From the NCBI GenBank assembly GCA_027083355.1, contig JALWOY010000041.1, forward strand, positions 24,057-88,056: a stretch of DNA of 64,000 nucleotides, read 5' to 3'. Of this stretch, positions 27,240 to 36,590 are shown one piece after another. The position numbers and the translations under genes were made by a program. This DNA comes from Phycisphaerales bacterium. GTDB taxonomy: Bacteria; Planctomycetota; Phycisphaerae; Phycisphaerales; UBA1924. Under the pieces are notes generated by a model that was not told the origin of the DNA, searched no databases, and saw nothing but the letters and a program-made list of their open reading frames with translations. Within the stretch, counting starts at the first letter, position 1. Every line of letters starts with the position of its first letter.

Positions 27240-28322
27240 TTACTTCACGTCCGCCATCACCGCAGCCAGGATGTCGCACGCGGCCTTCAGGTCACGACGG
27301 TCGATCATCTCCGTCACAGTATGAATATACCGCGTCCCGACCGTGATCCCCACGGCCTTCGCACCCGCGGCCGCCTGCTGGGCCGCCGCCCCGTCCTGAC
27401 CGCCCGCGGCAAGGATCGACCGCTGATAAGGGATCCGCTTCTTCCTGGCCAGCGCCTCGACCCGCTCGACGAAGCCGTGGTCGGAGATGAAACTCGCGTC
27501 CTTGATGTGCAGCGCGAACCCCTTGCCCTGCGTCGTCACGCTCTCGGCCTCGGGCACGCCCGGCGTGTCACACGCCAGCGTCACGTCGATACCCAGCCCG
27601 TAATCAGGCTTGACCGCGAACGAGGCGGTCTTCGCCCCGCGCAGACCGACCTCTTCCTGCGTCGTGAACGCGACGACGATCTCGGCCGCGTGCCCCGACC
27701 CGCTCTTGACCAGCTTGCGGACCGACTCGATCCCCAGCCAGCACGCTACACGGTTGTCGAGCGCCTTGGACACCAGCTTGTCGCCCATCTCGATGAACGG
27801 CTCGTCCATCACGATGAAGTCGCCGATCTTGATCTTCTTTTTCGCCTCGTCGGGGCTCATCCCGACATCGACGAAGAACTGCTTGACCGTCGGCACCTTC
27901 TGCCGGTCCTCCGGGCTCTGCGTGTGGATCGGCTTGCCGCCCGGGTTCATCACGCCCTTGTAATCCCCGTCGGACGCGCACACCAGCACACGCCGGCTGA
28001 ACAGGTTCCGCGGGTCGAACCCCCCCGCCGGATCGACCCACAGAAAACCCTTGTCGTCGATCCACGAGACGTAAAACCCGATCTCGTCCATGTGGCACAG
28101 CTGCATCACCCGCGTCGGCTCGCCGCGCGTGGCCCGCTTCTTCGACGCCTTGCCCTTGCCCGCCGTCCGCGGCGAACGCCGGCAGATCAGCGAACCCATC
28201 GCGTCCGTCTCCACGCTGTCGAACAGCCCCTTGATCTCGCCCATGATCAGGTCGCGCACGCGCTCCTCGCGGCCGGGCACGCCGGGGGTCTCACAAAGCC
28301 GCTTCAGCAGATCGATATTCAC
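27240..28322 (-). CDS. M42-family aminopeptidase
   Basis: This 360-residue dinuclear-metal aminopeptidase is of the M42 (glutamyl aminopeptidase/deblocking aminopeptidase) family; members form TET-like dodecamers that trim peptides in the cytoplasm. Ligands and catalytic residues are visible: His-x-Asp in LCHMDEIGF, Asp in SKALDNRVACW, the Glu-Glu pair in TTQEEVGLRGA, Asp in GIDVTLACDTPG and His in GTRYIHTVTEMIDRRD. A basic insertion (residues about 48-68, SPRTAGKGKASKKRATRGE) interrupts the first strands. The GTG start has GGAGG six bases upstream. Confidence 0.92.
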   Translation of the reverse strand: MNIDLLKRLCETPGVPGREERVRDLIMGEIKGLFDSVETDAMGSLICRRSPRTAGKGKASKKRATRGEPTRVMQLCHMDEIGFYVSWIDDKGFLWVDPAGGFDPRNLFSRRVLVCASDGDYKGVMNPGGKPIHTQSPEDRQKVPTVKQFFVDVGMSPDEAKKKIKIGDFIVMDEPFIEMGDKLVSKALDNRVACWLGIESVRKLVKSGSGHAAEIVVAFTTQEEVGLRGAKTASFAVKPDYGLGIDVTLACDTPGVPEAESVTTQGKGFALHIKDASFISDHGFVERVEALARKKRIPYQRSILAAGGQDGAAAQQAAAGAKAVGITVGTRYIHTVTEMIDRRDLKAACDILAAVMADVK

Positions 28323-28457
28323 GGTGTCCTCCGTTTCTCGGCCCGATCACGCGGGCCGCGAGGGTGTGTTGATACCCAACAGTAAGGCGTACCATCACCC
28401 GACGCGCGATCGGAACCGCGCATTCCGCACAGATCCCCGCGACGCGAGGAGCACGAG

Positions 28458-29654
28458 ATGGCACACGCCAGCCCGCTGCGAGAAAGACACCTCCAGGCCG
28501 AGGCCGCCCTGATGCGATACGGGCCCGCGGGCACCCGCATCGAACTCGTCGAATCTTTCGGCGAGCTCGACTTCGAGTACGCCGCGATCCGAAAGTCCTG
28601 CATCCTGCTCGACGAACCCCACCGCGGCACCGTCGAGATCACCGGCGACGACCGCCACGAATTCCTCAACAACATGCTCACCCAACAGATCAAGGGGCTG
28701 GCCCCGATGCGGTCGGCCCCCTCCTTCTGGCTCAACCGGCAGGGACGCATCATCGCAGACCTCCGTGTGCTCGAACTCGGCGGCCGGATGCTGCTCGACC
28801 TCGACGCCCACGCCGTCGCCCCGACCGTCGAATCGCTCTCGGGCTTCGTCATCATGGAGGACGTCGAAATCACCGACGCGAGCGAACGGTTCCATCGCCT
28901 CGCCCTGCACGGCCCGACCGCCCCCGCCCTGCTCGACGCCGCCTCGGTCCACCGCGACGGCCCGCACCCCGCCGACCTGACCCCGTTCTCGGCGTGCACC
29001 GTCGAGATCGCCGGCGCCGAGGTCATCGCCGAGCGCGTCGACACCACCGGCGAGGTCGGGCTGGAACTGACGATGGACACCGACGCCGCCCGGGCCGTCT
29101 ACGAACACCTCGTCGAGGTCGGCCAGCCCCACGACGGCGAGGACGAATCCAGCCCCGCCTCACGCATCAAGCTCCGCCCCGCGGGCTGGCTCGCCTACAA
29201 CACCGCCCGCATCGAGGCCGGCACGCCCCTGTTCAACATCGACTTCTCGACAGAGAGCCTCCCCGCCGAGACGGGCCTGCTCGAAAGCCGCGTGAGCTTC
29301 ACCAAGGGCTGCTATCTCGGCCAGGAGATCGTCGCCCGGCTGCACAACCTCGGCAAGCCCAAACAACGCCTCGTCGCGTTCAAGCCCGAGGGCGAGAACC
29401 TCCGCGACGAACAGGGCCTCGCCCGCCAGCCCGTCGGCGGCGCCCACGTCTTCCCCGCCGACAACCCCTCCAGCGATCCCGTCGGCATCGTGACGAGTTC
29501 CACCATCAGCCCGATGCTCGGCGGCGAACCCGTCTGCTTTGCGCTCGTCAAGGGCGATCACGCCGACCCCGGCACCCGCCTCGCCGTCCAGGCCGAGGGT
29601 GTGCTGCTGACGGGCGAAGTCCGCGAGAAACTCGCCTTCTACCAGCGCGGGTAG
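28458..29654 (+). CDS. YgfZ/GcvT-like folate-binding protein
   Basis: This 398-residue protein is related to the glycine-cleavage T-protein. The YgfZ signature KGCYLGQEIVARL (about residues 284-296) contains the conserved Cys. YgfZ proteins use tetrahydrofolate to help maintain or repair iron-sulfur clusters in some enzymes. The N-terminal folate domain (HRGTVEITGDDRHEFLNNML) and the C-terminal barrel (VGIVTSSTISPMLGG) are both present. GAGGAG lies upstream of the ATG. It is divergent from the M42 gene and convergent with ribD. Confidence 0.88.
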   Translation: MAHASPLRERHLQAEAALMRYGPAGTRIELVESFGELDFEYAAIRKSCILLDEPHRGTVEITGDDRHEFLNNMLTQQIKGLAPMRSAPSFWLNRQGRIIADLRVLELGGRMLLDLDAHAVAPTVESLSGFVIMEDVEITDASERFHRLALHGPTAPALLDAASVHRDGPHPADLTPFSACTVEIAGAEVIAERVDTTGEVGLELTMDTDAARAVYEHLVEVGQPHDGEDESSPASRIKLRPAGWLAYNTARIEAGTPLFNIDFSTESLPAETGLLESRVSFTKGCYLGQEIVARLHNLGKPKQRLVAFKPEGENLRDEQGLARQPVGGAHVFPADNPSSDPVGIVTSSTISPMLGGEPVCFALVKGDHADPGTRLAVQAEGVLLTGEVREKLAFYQRG

Positions 29655-30050
29655 GGCGGAACGACTCGCTCCAGATCGCCCGTGTGCTTCCGTGGGTACC
29701 TCGGCTCTCCGAGCCGAGTTCTTCCCCCTCTCCTTTCCCTCGGTGGGCCGGGCTTCCAGCCCGTCTCTCCATCTCTCCTCTCCCTTGTGGGACGGGCTTC
29801 CAGCCCGTCACTCCATCTCTCCTCTCCCTCGTGGGACGGGCATCTTGCCCGTCACTTCCTCTTCTCCTCCCTCTCCTCGGTGGGACAGGCTTCCAGCCCG
29901 TCTCTCCATCATCTTCAAATGCCTTCAAAATGAAACCCAAGCGAAATCGAAGGCTCTGCATGGACTATCGAATCCGGTGACAAATCCAGAGGTAAGCCCT
30001 CGCTCCCGCTCGGGCCTCCTTCCCATTTCGACCCCGGATCGGCGCACGCA
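29655..30050. repeat. Four-copy palindrome array between convergent genes
   Basis: The 396-base gap has no gene. It opens with GTACCTCGGCTCTCCGAGCC (from 29696). Four GGGACGGGCTTCCAGCCCGT-type palindromes follow at about 29740, 29786, 29831 and 29878, separated by CTCTCCATCTCTCCTCTCCC-like spacers, a period of about 46-48 bases. The third unit (TGGGACGGGCATCTTGCCCG) is identical to a copy inside ileS at 61080. AGCCCTCGCTCCCGCTCGGG at about 29995 is another shared repeat. Confidence 0.85.
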
Positions 30051-31202
30051 TTACGCATCCCCCACGCGCCGCCGATACGTCAGCTCGACATCATCCCCCA
30101 CCCGCTTGACCCGACACAGATCAAACCGCCGACCCTCGCTCAGCCGCTCCGCGATCCGCCCTGTCGCCGCCGCCATCGCCTCGGCGTCACCCAGCAGCAC
30201 CGGCGCCACATACACCACCGCCTCGCACACCAGGTCCGCCTCGAACAACGCCCCCAACAACCCCGGCCCCGCCTCGACGAGCAGGTTCGTCACATCAAAG
30301 CGGGACGCAACGGCTTCCAGCAGCATGTCCAGCCGCAGCCGACCCGATCCGCCGGGTTCCTCGGGCACGCCCACCATCTCGACCCCCGCCCCCTCCAGCG
30401 CCGCGACCTTCTCCGCCGCGATGCCCGACGTCAGCAGCGCCTTGCCGCAGACCACCGCCGTCGGGATATCCCCCGCCGTGCGCACGAGCGTGCACCCCGA
30501 ATCGATGTCGAGATCCCGGTCGATGACGATCCGCCGCGCGACACGCCGCACCCGCCGCACGCCCCGGGCCGTCAGCATCGGGTCGTCGGCCGCCACGGTT
30601 CCCAGCCCCGTGAGGATCGCATCGACGCGCGCGCGCAGCCGGTGCACACGCCGCCGCGAGTGCTCGTTGCTGATCCACTGGCTCTCACCCGTCCGCGTGG
30701 CGATCCGCCCGTCGATGGTCTGGGCCCACTTGGCGATCACCCAGGGCAGGCCCGTGGTCACGCGGTGCACGAATGGATCGCTCAGCCGCGTCGCGAGCAC
30801 GCTCGCCGATGAGCAGGCCGCCTCGATCCCCGCGCCGCACAGCACACCGTGCCCGCCCCCCGAAACCCCCGCCGGGTCGGGCCTCGCATAGACGACCCGC
30901 GCCACGCCCGCCTCGATCAGGGCGTCGCAGCAGGGCGGCTGCTTGCCGTGGTGCAGACAGGGCTCGAGCGTGCAATACACCGTCGAGCCGCGGGGGTCCT
31001 CGCCGCGCCGGGCGCAGTCGGCCAGCGCCTCGCGCTCGGCGTGCAGACCGCCGAACCGCCGGTGGTGCCCCATGCCGATGATCCGCCCGCCCTTGACCAC
31101 TACCGCCCCCACCATCGGGTTCGGCTCCACGTCCCCCGCGGCCCGCATCGCGATCCTCGCGGCGAGATCGAGCATCCGGCGTTGGGTGTTCTCATCCGGC
31201 AT
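30051..31202 (-). CDS. ribD: Bifunctional riboflavin biosynthesis deaminase/reductase
   Basis: RibD deaminates the pyrimidine intermediate formed from GTP and then reduces its ribosyl chain, two steps of riboflavin synthesis. The 383-residue protein has the deaminase domain first (zinc ligands in GGLHAEREAL and TLEPCLHHGKQPPCCDALI, residues about 50-95). The reductase domain follows (PWVIAKWAQTIDGRIATRTG, ILTGLGTVAADDPMLTAR, NLLVEAGPGLLGALF). The ATG at 31202 begins the family N-terminus. It lies five bases downstream of the RNase HII-like gene, so they share a transcript. No FMN riboswitch is visible. Confidence 0.95.
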   Translation of the reverse strand: MPDENTQRRMLDLAARIAMRAAGDVEPNPMVGAVVVKGGRIIGMGHHRRFGGLHAEREALADCARRGEDPRGSTVYCTLEPCLHHGKQPPCCDALIEAGVARVVYARPDPAGVSGGGHGVLCGAGIEAACSSASVLATRLSDPFVHRVTTGLPWVIAKWAQTIDGRIATRTGESQWISNEHSRRRVHRLRARVDAILTGLGTVAADDPMLTARGVRRVRRVARRIVIDRDLDIDSGCTLVRTAGDIPTAVVCGKALLTSGIAAEKVAALEGAGVEMVGVPEEPGGSGRLRLDMLLEAVASRFDVTNLLVEAGPGLLGALFEADLVCEAVVYVAPVLLGDAEAMAAATGRIAERLSEGRRFDLCRVKRVGDDVELTYRRRVGDA

Positions 31203-31207
31203 GGTGT

Positions 31208-32170
31208 TCACGCGATCCTGATAATCTTGCGGCGTTGGTCGTCGGTCAGGTGCTCGCGGGTGTCGTCGAGCCAGCGCCGGGCGTCGAGCACATACCCCGC
31301 CGTCGGGCGCACGCCGGGGCACCTTTCCGCGAAGAAGCGGTTGAACCGGGCCATCATCAGTTCCCGCACCAGTTTCGCCGCCATCGACGCCAGCGCCACG
31401 GGCAAGTGGCGGTCCTCGGCTTCCGTCTCAAAATGCAGCGCCACCCGCCCGTCCCGGACGAGATACCGGCTGGCGCGTTGCGTGCGCGCGTCGAGTGCCA
31501 CAGGCTCACCGGGGAACGCCCGCGCGATGATGTTCTCGTAATCCAGCCGACCGCTCTGCCGGTCGCACACCACCCGCACCGGCCCGCCTCCGTCGGCCAT
31601 ATCGGCCGCCTCGCGAAGAAACCCCGCCACCGGCCCGGCGGTGGTTTCCGATTTCGACCCGGTCGCGCGGATGATCTCGTTGAACTCGGGTGCCGGGATG
31701 ATGCGCACACGAAGCGCCACCGGCGATACACCCGACCGGTCGAAGGCGGCGGCGAGGATGTTCGCGTCGATGCGCACCTTCTCGGGGTTGCCCTCCAGCG
31801 GCAGCGGGATCGGGTCGCCCCCGAGCCAGGGGTGCCCAGGCGGGTCCGCCCCGAGCGCGGCGAGCAGGTCCACGTCGTTCCGGACCGTCTTCCCCGCGGC
31901 GGTGAGCATCGCCAGGATGCCCCGCTCAAGGTGGATGCAGGGATGATGCTTCTTCGCCGTATTCGGGAGTTTGAGTTTTTTCGAGTCGGCGATCGGTATC
32001 CGACCTCCCGCGCCGCGGATCGATCGGCTCACGCCGAGACGGTCCCACAGATCGGGGGCGGGTTCGCCGGGGTTCCAATCCCGCACCTCGAACAGAGCCA
32101 TACCGACGACGAGCGGCCCGAGCATGGGGCCGAAACCGGCTTCATCAATTCCCGCGTAGAGGAGGCTCAC
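31208..32170 (-). CDS. Divergent RNase HII-like protein
   Basis: This 320-residue protein opens with LLYAGIDEAGFGPMLGPLVV, which matches the RNase HII active-site strand (Asp9, Glu10 carboxylates). IADSKKLKL follows, corresponding to the DSKKL motif of that family. RVVCDRQSGRLDY may supply a further acidic residue. It is about 100 residues longer than ordinary RNase HII, with an insertion between about 75 and 130. RNase HII removes ribonucleotides from DNA; this could do the same or be a specialised paralog. I chose the GTG at 32170, where homology begins; an ATG at 32371 would run into the promoter of the divergent lipoprotein gene. Confidence 0.65.
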   Translation of the reverse strand: MSLLYAGIDEAGFGPMLGPLVVGMALFEVRDWNPGEPAPDLWDRLGVSRSIRGAGGRIPIADSKKLKLPNTAKKHHPCIHLERGILAMLTAAGKTVRNDVDLLAALGADPPGHPWLGGDPIPLPLEGNPEKVRIDANILAAAFDRSGVSPVALRVRIIPAPEFNEIIRATGSKSETTAGPVAGFLREAADMADGGGPVRVVCDRQSGRLDYENIIARAFPGEPVALDARTQRASRYLVRDGRVALHFETEAEDRHLPVALASMAAKLVRELMMARFNRFFAERCPGVRPTAGYVLDARRWLDDTREHLTDDQRRKIIRIA

Positions 32171-32385
32171 GGCCAGAGCGTATCGCCCGTGCGGGGGGGA
32201 ATCCCGCCGAGGGCCGCGGACGTGCGCCACCGGCACGCCCGGCACAGACCGACGCGCGGCGACGTGTGATAAATGCTTCTCGCAACAGAGGTTCGAGACT
32301 CTGTGCGCCTTCGTCGATAGGTACGAACAAGGCCGGGATGTCGTGTCTGACCCGGCCCACGCACAGCCCATATGGAGTCCACCCC

Positions 32386-35127
32386 GTGAACCGCACCATC
32401 GAATCCATCGCGTCTCGTCCTGTCGTGGTCAGTTCTTTCGTCGTGTCGCTCGCCGCCCTGCTCGGCGGCTGCTCGGCGACGCATTCCGGCCATGCCACTG
32501 GTTCGTTCAGCACCGAGGGTCTGGCGAGCCTCTCCGAGCAGGAGATCAAGCCCGAGTCCACGGTCGGGACGTACACCGCCGAGACGTACCGCGCCGAGGC
32601 CGAGCAGGTGCACCTGCCGGATCAGTGGCTGAGCGAGGCGGAATGGGGGACGGCGTCCGTGGAGGCGAGGCGTGCGAGCGCCGAGGCGGCGAAACTCCGC
32701 GCCGCGGCGGGGACACAGGAAGCCAACGCCGCCGCCGATGCCGCCCTTGCCGAGTCCTACGGGCAAACCCAGGCGCAGCTGGCACACTCGCGGTTGATGT
32801 CCGACGTGTACGAGGCCCGGATCGATGAGCAACGAGGGCAGATCGAGGCCCGCGCCCACGCCTACGAGGCCGAGGCGAAGCGTCGCGAGGCTTTCCTGAC
32901 GTCCTCGATCGCGGAGTGGCAGGCGGAGGTCGAGCGGATGCGGTCGGCCGCCGAGGCGCAGTGGAACGAAGCCGTCGCCAAGCACGACAAGCTTCTGGCC
33001 GAGCGTGAGGCCGTTCAGCAGCGCGGGCAGGCGACGATCGACAAGATGGTGCAGGTCGCGGAGCTGACGGCCCGTCGGGCGGCGGACAAGGTCGCCGCGT
33101 TGCGGACCGAAGCGCAGAGCACGACCGAATCCACCGAGGCGCAGGTCGCCGAGCTGAACGCCCGGATCCAGTCCGTGCGTGAGCAGACGGCGGCGCGGGT
33201 CGCCGCGTTGCGGCAGCAGGCCGAATCGTTGCGTGAATCGACGGCCGCCACGGTGGCGGACCTGAACGCGGAGGCCGAGGCGCTCGACACGCAGGACGTT
33301 CAGGGGGAATACTCGGTGGCGTTGCAGGAAGCGCAGACAGCGTTCGAGGCGGCGATCACCGAGGCGAGCAACCTTCGATCGCAGGCGGTGGAGAAGCGGA
33401 TCAACGCGACGGCGGAGATGGATCGCCGGATGGCCGAGCTCGAACAGAGCAAGAAGAACACGAAAGCCGCCTACGACGAGGCGATGGCGCACATCGACTC
33501 GACGTTCAAGGACGTGATGTCGCGCATCGCCGTTGCGCGGGCCGAGGCGGACAAGGTCGAGAAATCGGCAAGAGCGGCGTTCATCAAGGCGGAGACGGAC
33601 GCCCGCGTCAAGGCCGCGCTCGCCCGGAGCGAGCACCAGCGTCGGCTCGCCGACGACGAGTTCGAGAAGGTGAAGGCGGCCGCGGAAGCCGAGGCGGCGG
33701 CGTTGCAGGCCAAGCTGTACCGGCAGATCGCCAAGGAACTCAAGGCGGGCAAGATCGCGTTGGACCCGAAGGCGGAAGCGAACCCGAACACCCCGACCGC
33801 GGACGCTGAGGCCCCGAGATTCACCGAGGCTTCGGAGAAGGCGCCCGTGGTCGAGCCGGACCGGATTGCACAGTTCAAGACGGGCCTTGCCGAGGCGACG
33901 CGTCTGCGTGTGCGTGCGGACGCCGACGAGGCCGCCGCCAACGCCCAGCGTGACGCCGAGACGGGCCATTTCAACGCGTGGCTCGCGCAGGCGGAGGCGA
34001 ACCACAACGCGTGGCGTGCGCGGATCGACGCGTTCGGCAAGCAGTCCGACGCGGAGATCGCCGCGCTGCTCTCGAAGGCCGAGAGCGTTGTCGTGGCGGC
34101 CGAGGCGGCGCGTGAGAAGGCGTTCGTGCTGGCCGAGAGCGACAAGCAGAGCACGATGGCGCGGATCGCGACGCTGCACGCCAAGGCGCAGGCGACCGAG
34201 AAGAAGAACCTCGCCCGCGTCGAGCAGCTGCTCGCCCAGGCCGACACGACGGCCCGCAACGGCGACAGCGAGGTGAGCACGCTGACGATCCGACGTGACT
34301 CGACGCTGCGTCGCGGGAAGGCCCGCAGCCGCGAGCTGCTTGTTCAGGCGGATTCGCTCGAGCAGAGCCAGGCCGCGGTGGTGGCGAGGATGCACAGCGA
34401 GATCGACTCGGCGAGGAAGATCCTTTCGAGCGAGCTGGCGCGTCTGGACCAGAGCGCCGAGACGTTCTACGCCGTCGCCAAGGCCGACTTCGAAGAGCAG
34501 AAGGTGTTGGCCGACACGTTCGAGCGGATCAGCGTCGCCAACGCGACCGAGCTGGCCGCGGCGCATGTGAGCGCCCGCAAGCAGGCGCAGGCGGACGTCG
34601 AATATCTGCGTCGCATCGCCGACGCGAACGAGATCAGCGCCGGCGCGGACGTCGACCGCATGGTGGCCGACGCGACCGCCCAGCAGTCGCTCTTCGAGGC
34701 CGCCGATCTGGCCGACCGCGCGCGGATCGAGTCGCGGCACAAGATCGCGCTGGCGTCGGCCGCCGAGCAACGGGCCATCGCCGACGCCCGCGAACAGGTC
34801 GTCCGCTCGACGTTCGACTCGCGGATCAACGCCACGATCGCCTCACGGGATCGTGCCTACGCGGACCAGTACCTGGCGAACTTCCGCGACGACACCCGCT
34901 CGCGGCAGGCCCTCGCCGACGCGGCCCGGTACGAGGAACTCGCCAACGCCGCGCTCGACCGGCTGAACGCCGCCGCCCGCTCGTTCGGCCGGACGGCGGA
35001 CGAGAACTGGGACGCCCGGTTGGCCATCCCCACCGGCTTCTCGCAGCCCGCCGACACCGACGCGCTGTACCGCGAGGCGATCCAGAAGCTCAACGACGGG
35101 GTCTTCGCCAACGTCGATGTCGATTGA
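32386..35127 (+). CDS. Giant coiled-coil lipoprotein
   Basis: This 913-residue protein starts at a GTG with GGAG eight bases upstream. The N-terminus is a lipoprotein signal with lipobox LLGGC (Cys29). The rest is almost wholly alpha-helical: long Ala/Glu/Arg/Lys heptad stretches from about residue 60 to 890, Pro-poor apart from a linker around 465-485 (NPNTPTADAEAPRF). Phrases such as AEATRLRVRADADEAAAN recur in degenerate form. It should be an envelope-anchored rod, perhaps tens of nanometres long. I know no function for it. It lies beside the SPFH/ABC cluster and ends with a strong terminator. Confidence 0.75.
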   Translation: MNRTIESIASRPVVVSSFVVSLAALLGGCSATHSGHATGSFSTEGLASLSEQEIKPESTVGTYTAETYRAEAEQVHLPDQWLSEAEWGTASVEARRASAEAAKLRAAAGTQEANAAADAALAESYGQTQAQLAHSRLMSDVYEARIDEQRGQIEARAHAYEAEAKRREAFLTSSIAEWQAEVERMRSAAEAQWNEAVAKHDKLLAEREAVQQRGQATIDKMVQVAELTARRAADKVAALRTEAQSTTESTEAQVAELNARIQSVREQTAARVAALRQQAESLRESTAATVADLNAEAEALDTQDVQGEYSVALQEAQTAFEAAITEASNLRSQAVEKRINATAEMDRRMAELEQSKKNTKAAYDEAMAHIDSTFKDVMSRIAVARAEADKVEKSARAAFIKAETDARVKAALARSEHQRRLADDEFEKVKAAAEAEAAALQAKLYRQIAKELKAGKIALDPKAEANPNTPTADAEAPRFTEASEKAPVVEPDRIAQFKTGLAEATRLRVRADADEAAANAQRDAETGHFNAWLAQAEANHNAWRARIDAFGKQSDAEIAALLSKAESVVVAAEAAREKAFVLAESDKQSTMARIATLHAKAQATEKKNLARVEQLLAQADTTARNGDSEVSTLTIRRDSTLRRGKARSRELLVQADSLEQSQAAVVARMHSEIDSARKILSSELARLDQSAETFYAVAKADFEEQKVLADTFERISVANATELAAAHVSARKQAQADVEYLRRIADANEISAGADVDRMVADATAQQSLFEAADLADRARIESRHKIALASAAEQRAIADAREQVVRSTFDSRINATIASRDRAYADQYLANFRDDTRSRQALADAARYEELANAALDRLNAAARSFGRTADENWDARLAIPTGFSQPADTDALYREAIQKLNDGVFANVDVD

Positions 35128-35168
35128 CGACGCGGGAATCCCCACCAACACATCAGCAATCCGATGAG

Positions 35169-35193
35169 GCCCGGGCAACCGCCCGGGCTTTTT
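35169..35193 (+). terminator. Rho-independent terminator after the coiled-coil lipoprotein gene
   Basis: GCCCGGGC, loop AACC, GCCCGGGC, then TTTTT: an 8-bp perfect GC stem followed by a T-run, 41 bases past the stop codon. It is oriented for the plus strand. Confidence 0.9.
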
Positions 35194-35234
35194 CAATCCC
35201 CCGTTCAAGGAGGACCCGGGCCGAGTGGGATCGA

Positions 35235-36590
35235 TCAGCCGAGGTCGCGATCCTGGAAGAGCAGCACCGCCAACCCCAGCAGCCCGCCCGCCTCGACAAC
35301 CGAATACAGCAAGACAAGCCCGACATGCTGCATCGGGATGCGCTTGGCCTGCGTCACGGCATCAACAAGCCAGAAGGCCTGCATCCGGGGGATGGTTACC
35401 CACAACGCCAGAGCCGGCCAGGAAACCGTGGTCGGCTCAAGAAAGACCCAGTCCCCCTTTTCCGGTGGGCGATCGAGGCGGAGGGGCGACCCGCCGATGC
35501 ATTTGACGACGATGGAATCATCGCCGGGCTCGAAGATCACCAGAGCCGGGGGGACGTCGGCGGGCATCAGGTCACGCCCGAGGTCGAGATCCGGGTCGGG
35601 CGGATCGAACCGGGGCGGGATCATGCCGAGCCCGTCGGGCGAGGAGGCATAGAAGAAGCGATCACCCCGGTGGACCTCGACATTCAGCGGGGTGCCGAAT
35701 GTCACCCGGTACATATCCCCCGGATTGGTGAGCGTGTCCATGCCGGGCTTGACGGGTTGGGCGGTTTCGACGAGGCCGATGGGGTCGTTGGTGAAGGCGT
35801 GCCGCCCGACGAAGTAATCGCTGAGCAAACCGAGGATGAACACCCCGAGGCAGACCATGATCGTCATCACCTGGCTGAGTCGGGTCGAGGCCGTGGTGGC
35901 GACCGCCGTCAGGACGATCAATGCCCCCAACGAGGCGAGACAGGCCTTGATGACCTCGGGCTTGAAGTTCGCGGCGAACCCCTCAAATTCCCAACTCGGC
36001 CCGAAGGGGAGCGAGATCAGGTACGCGAGCGTCACCAGCGGGAGCATCGAGACAAGTGCGGTCTGGGCGAAAGGCCAGCCGTAGGCGTAGTTTGTGAACG
36101 CCCCGAACGCGAGGGCGGAGATGACCGCCGCGAGCCCGAGCAGGACGACGGGCTGGTGGATTTTGTCCGAGGCGTTCATGAGGACACCGTGGCGGAGGGC
36201 GAGCAGGAGGAAGAGGATCATCAGGGCCGAGGCGAGCAGGGTTGCCCCCATGACGCCGAAGAACTTGCCGATGATGATTTTCGATCGTCCGATGGGCTTC
36301 GAGACCACGGTGAGGACGGTTTTGTTCTCGATCTCGCGGCTGATGATGGCCGTGGCGATGAAAGCGGCGACGAGGATGCCGCAGAGGAAGACGGTACTCA
36401 TCCCGATGTCGAACAAGAGTTTATCGTCGCCCGTGACCTCGCCGGCGACGTTCCGATAGCCCATGGAATAGGCACTGACGGCGGTGTTGAAGTATTGGAC
36501 AACGGCGCTCAGGAGGACCACAACCAGCACGATGGGTTGCCGGAGGCTCTCGACGAAGGCGTTGCGGGCGATGGCGAGGAGAGGAATCAT
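35235..36590 (-). CDS. ABC-2 type permease
   Basis: This 451-residue membrane protein begins MIPLLAIARNAFVESLRQP, a typical ABC-2 permease N-terminus. It has about seven hydrophobic helices and the coupling-like segment SREIENKTVLTVVSKPIGRS. A soluble loop of about 130 residues (SPDGLGMIPPRFDPPDPD...) sits before the last helix pair, where it would face the periplasm. There is no ATPase beside it on this strand. The ATPase at 41675 in the divergent operon has its own permease, but that permease carries the same coupling motif type (DKVLWQTITKPVASWQ), so the two may share the ATPase. The substrate is unknown. Confidence 0.8.
   Translation of the reverse strand: MIPLLAIARNAFVESLRQPIVLVVVLLSAVVQYFNTAVSAYSMGYRNVAGEVTGDDKLLFDIGMSTVFLCGILVAAFIATAIISREIENKTVLTVVSKPIGRSKIIIGKFFGVMGATLLASALMILFLLLALRHGVLMNASDKIHQPVVLLGLAAVISALAFGAFTNYAYGWPFAQTALVSMLPLVTLAYLISLPFGPSWEFEGFAANFKPEVIKACLASLGALIVLTAVATTASTRLSQVMTIMVCLGVFILGLLSDYFVGRHAFTNDPIGLVETAQPVKPGMDTLTNPGDMYRVTFGTPLNVEVHRGDRFFYASSPDGLGMIPPRFDPPDPDLDLGRDLMPADVPPALVIFEPGDDSIVVKCIGGSPLRLDRPPEKGDWVFLEPTTVSWPALALWVTIPRMQAFWLVDAVTQAKRIPMQHVGLVLLYSVVEAGGLLGLAVLLFQDRDLG

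Noticed and set aside
29730..29905. CRISPR array
   Set aside because: The four units are palindromes with similar CT-rich spacers, whereas CRISPR spacers are unique. No cas genes are present.
32167..34770. 867-codon minus-strand open frame opposite the coiled-coil lipoprotein gene
   Set aside because: The product is a Leu/Arg/Gly-rich antisense shadow of regular heptad coding; the plus frame has a lipobox, a Shine-Dalgarno and a terminator.
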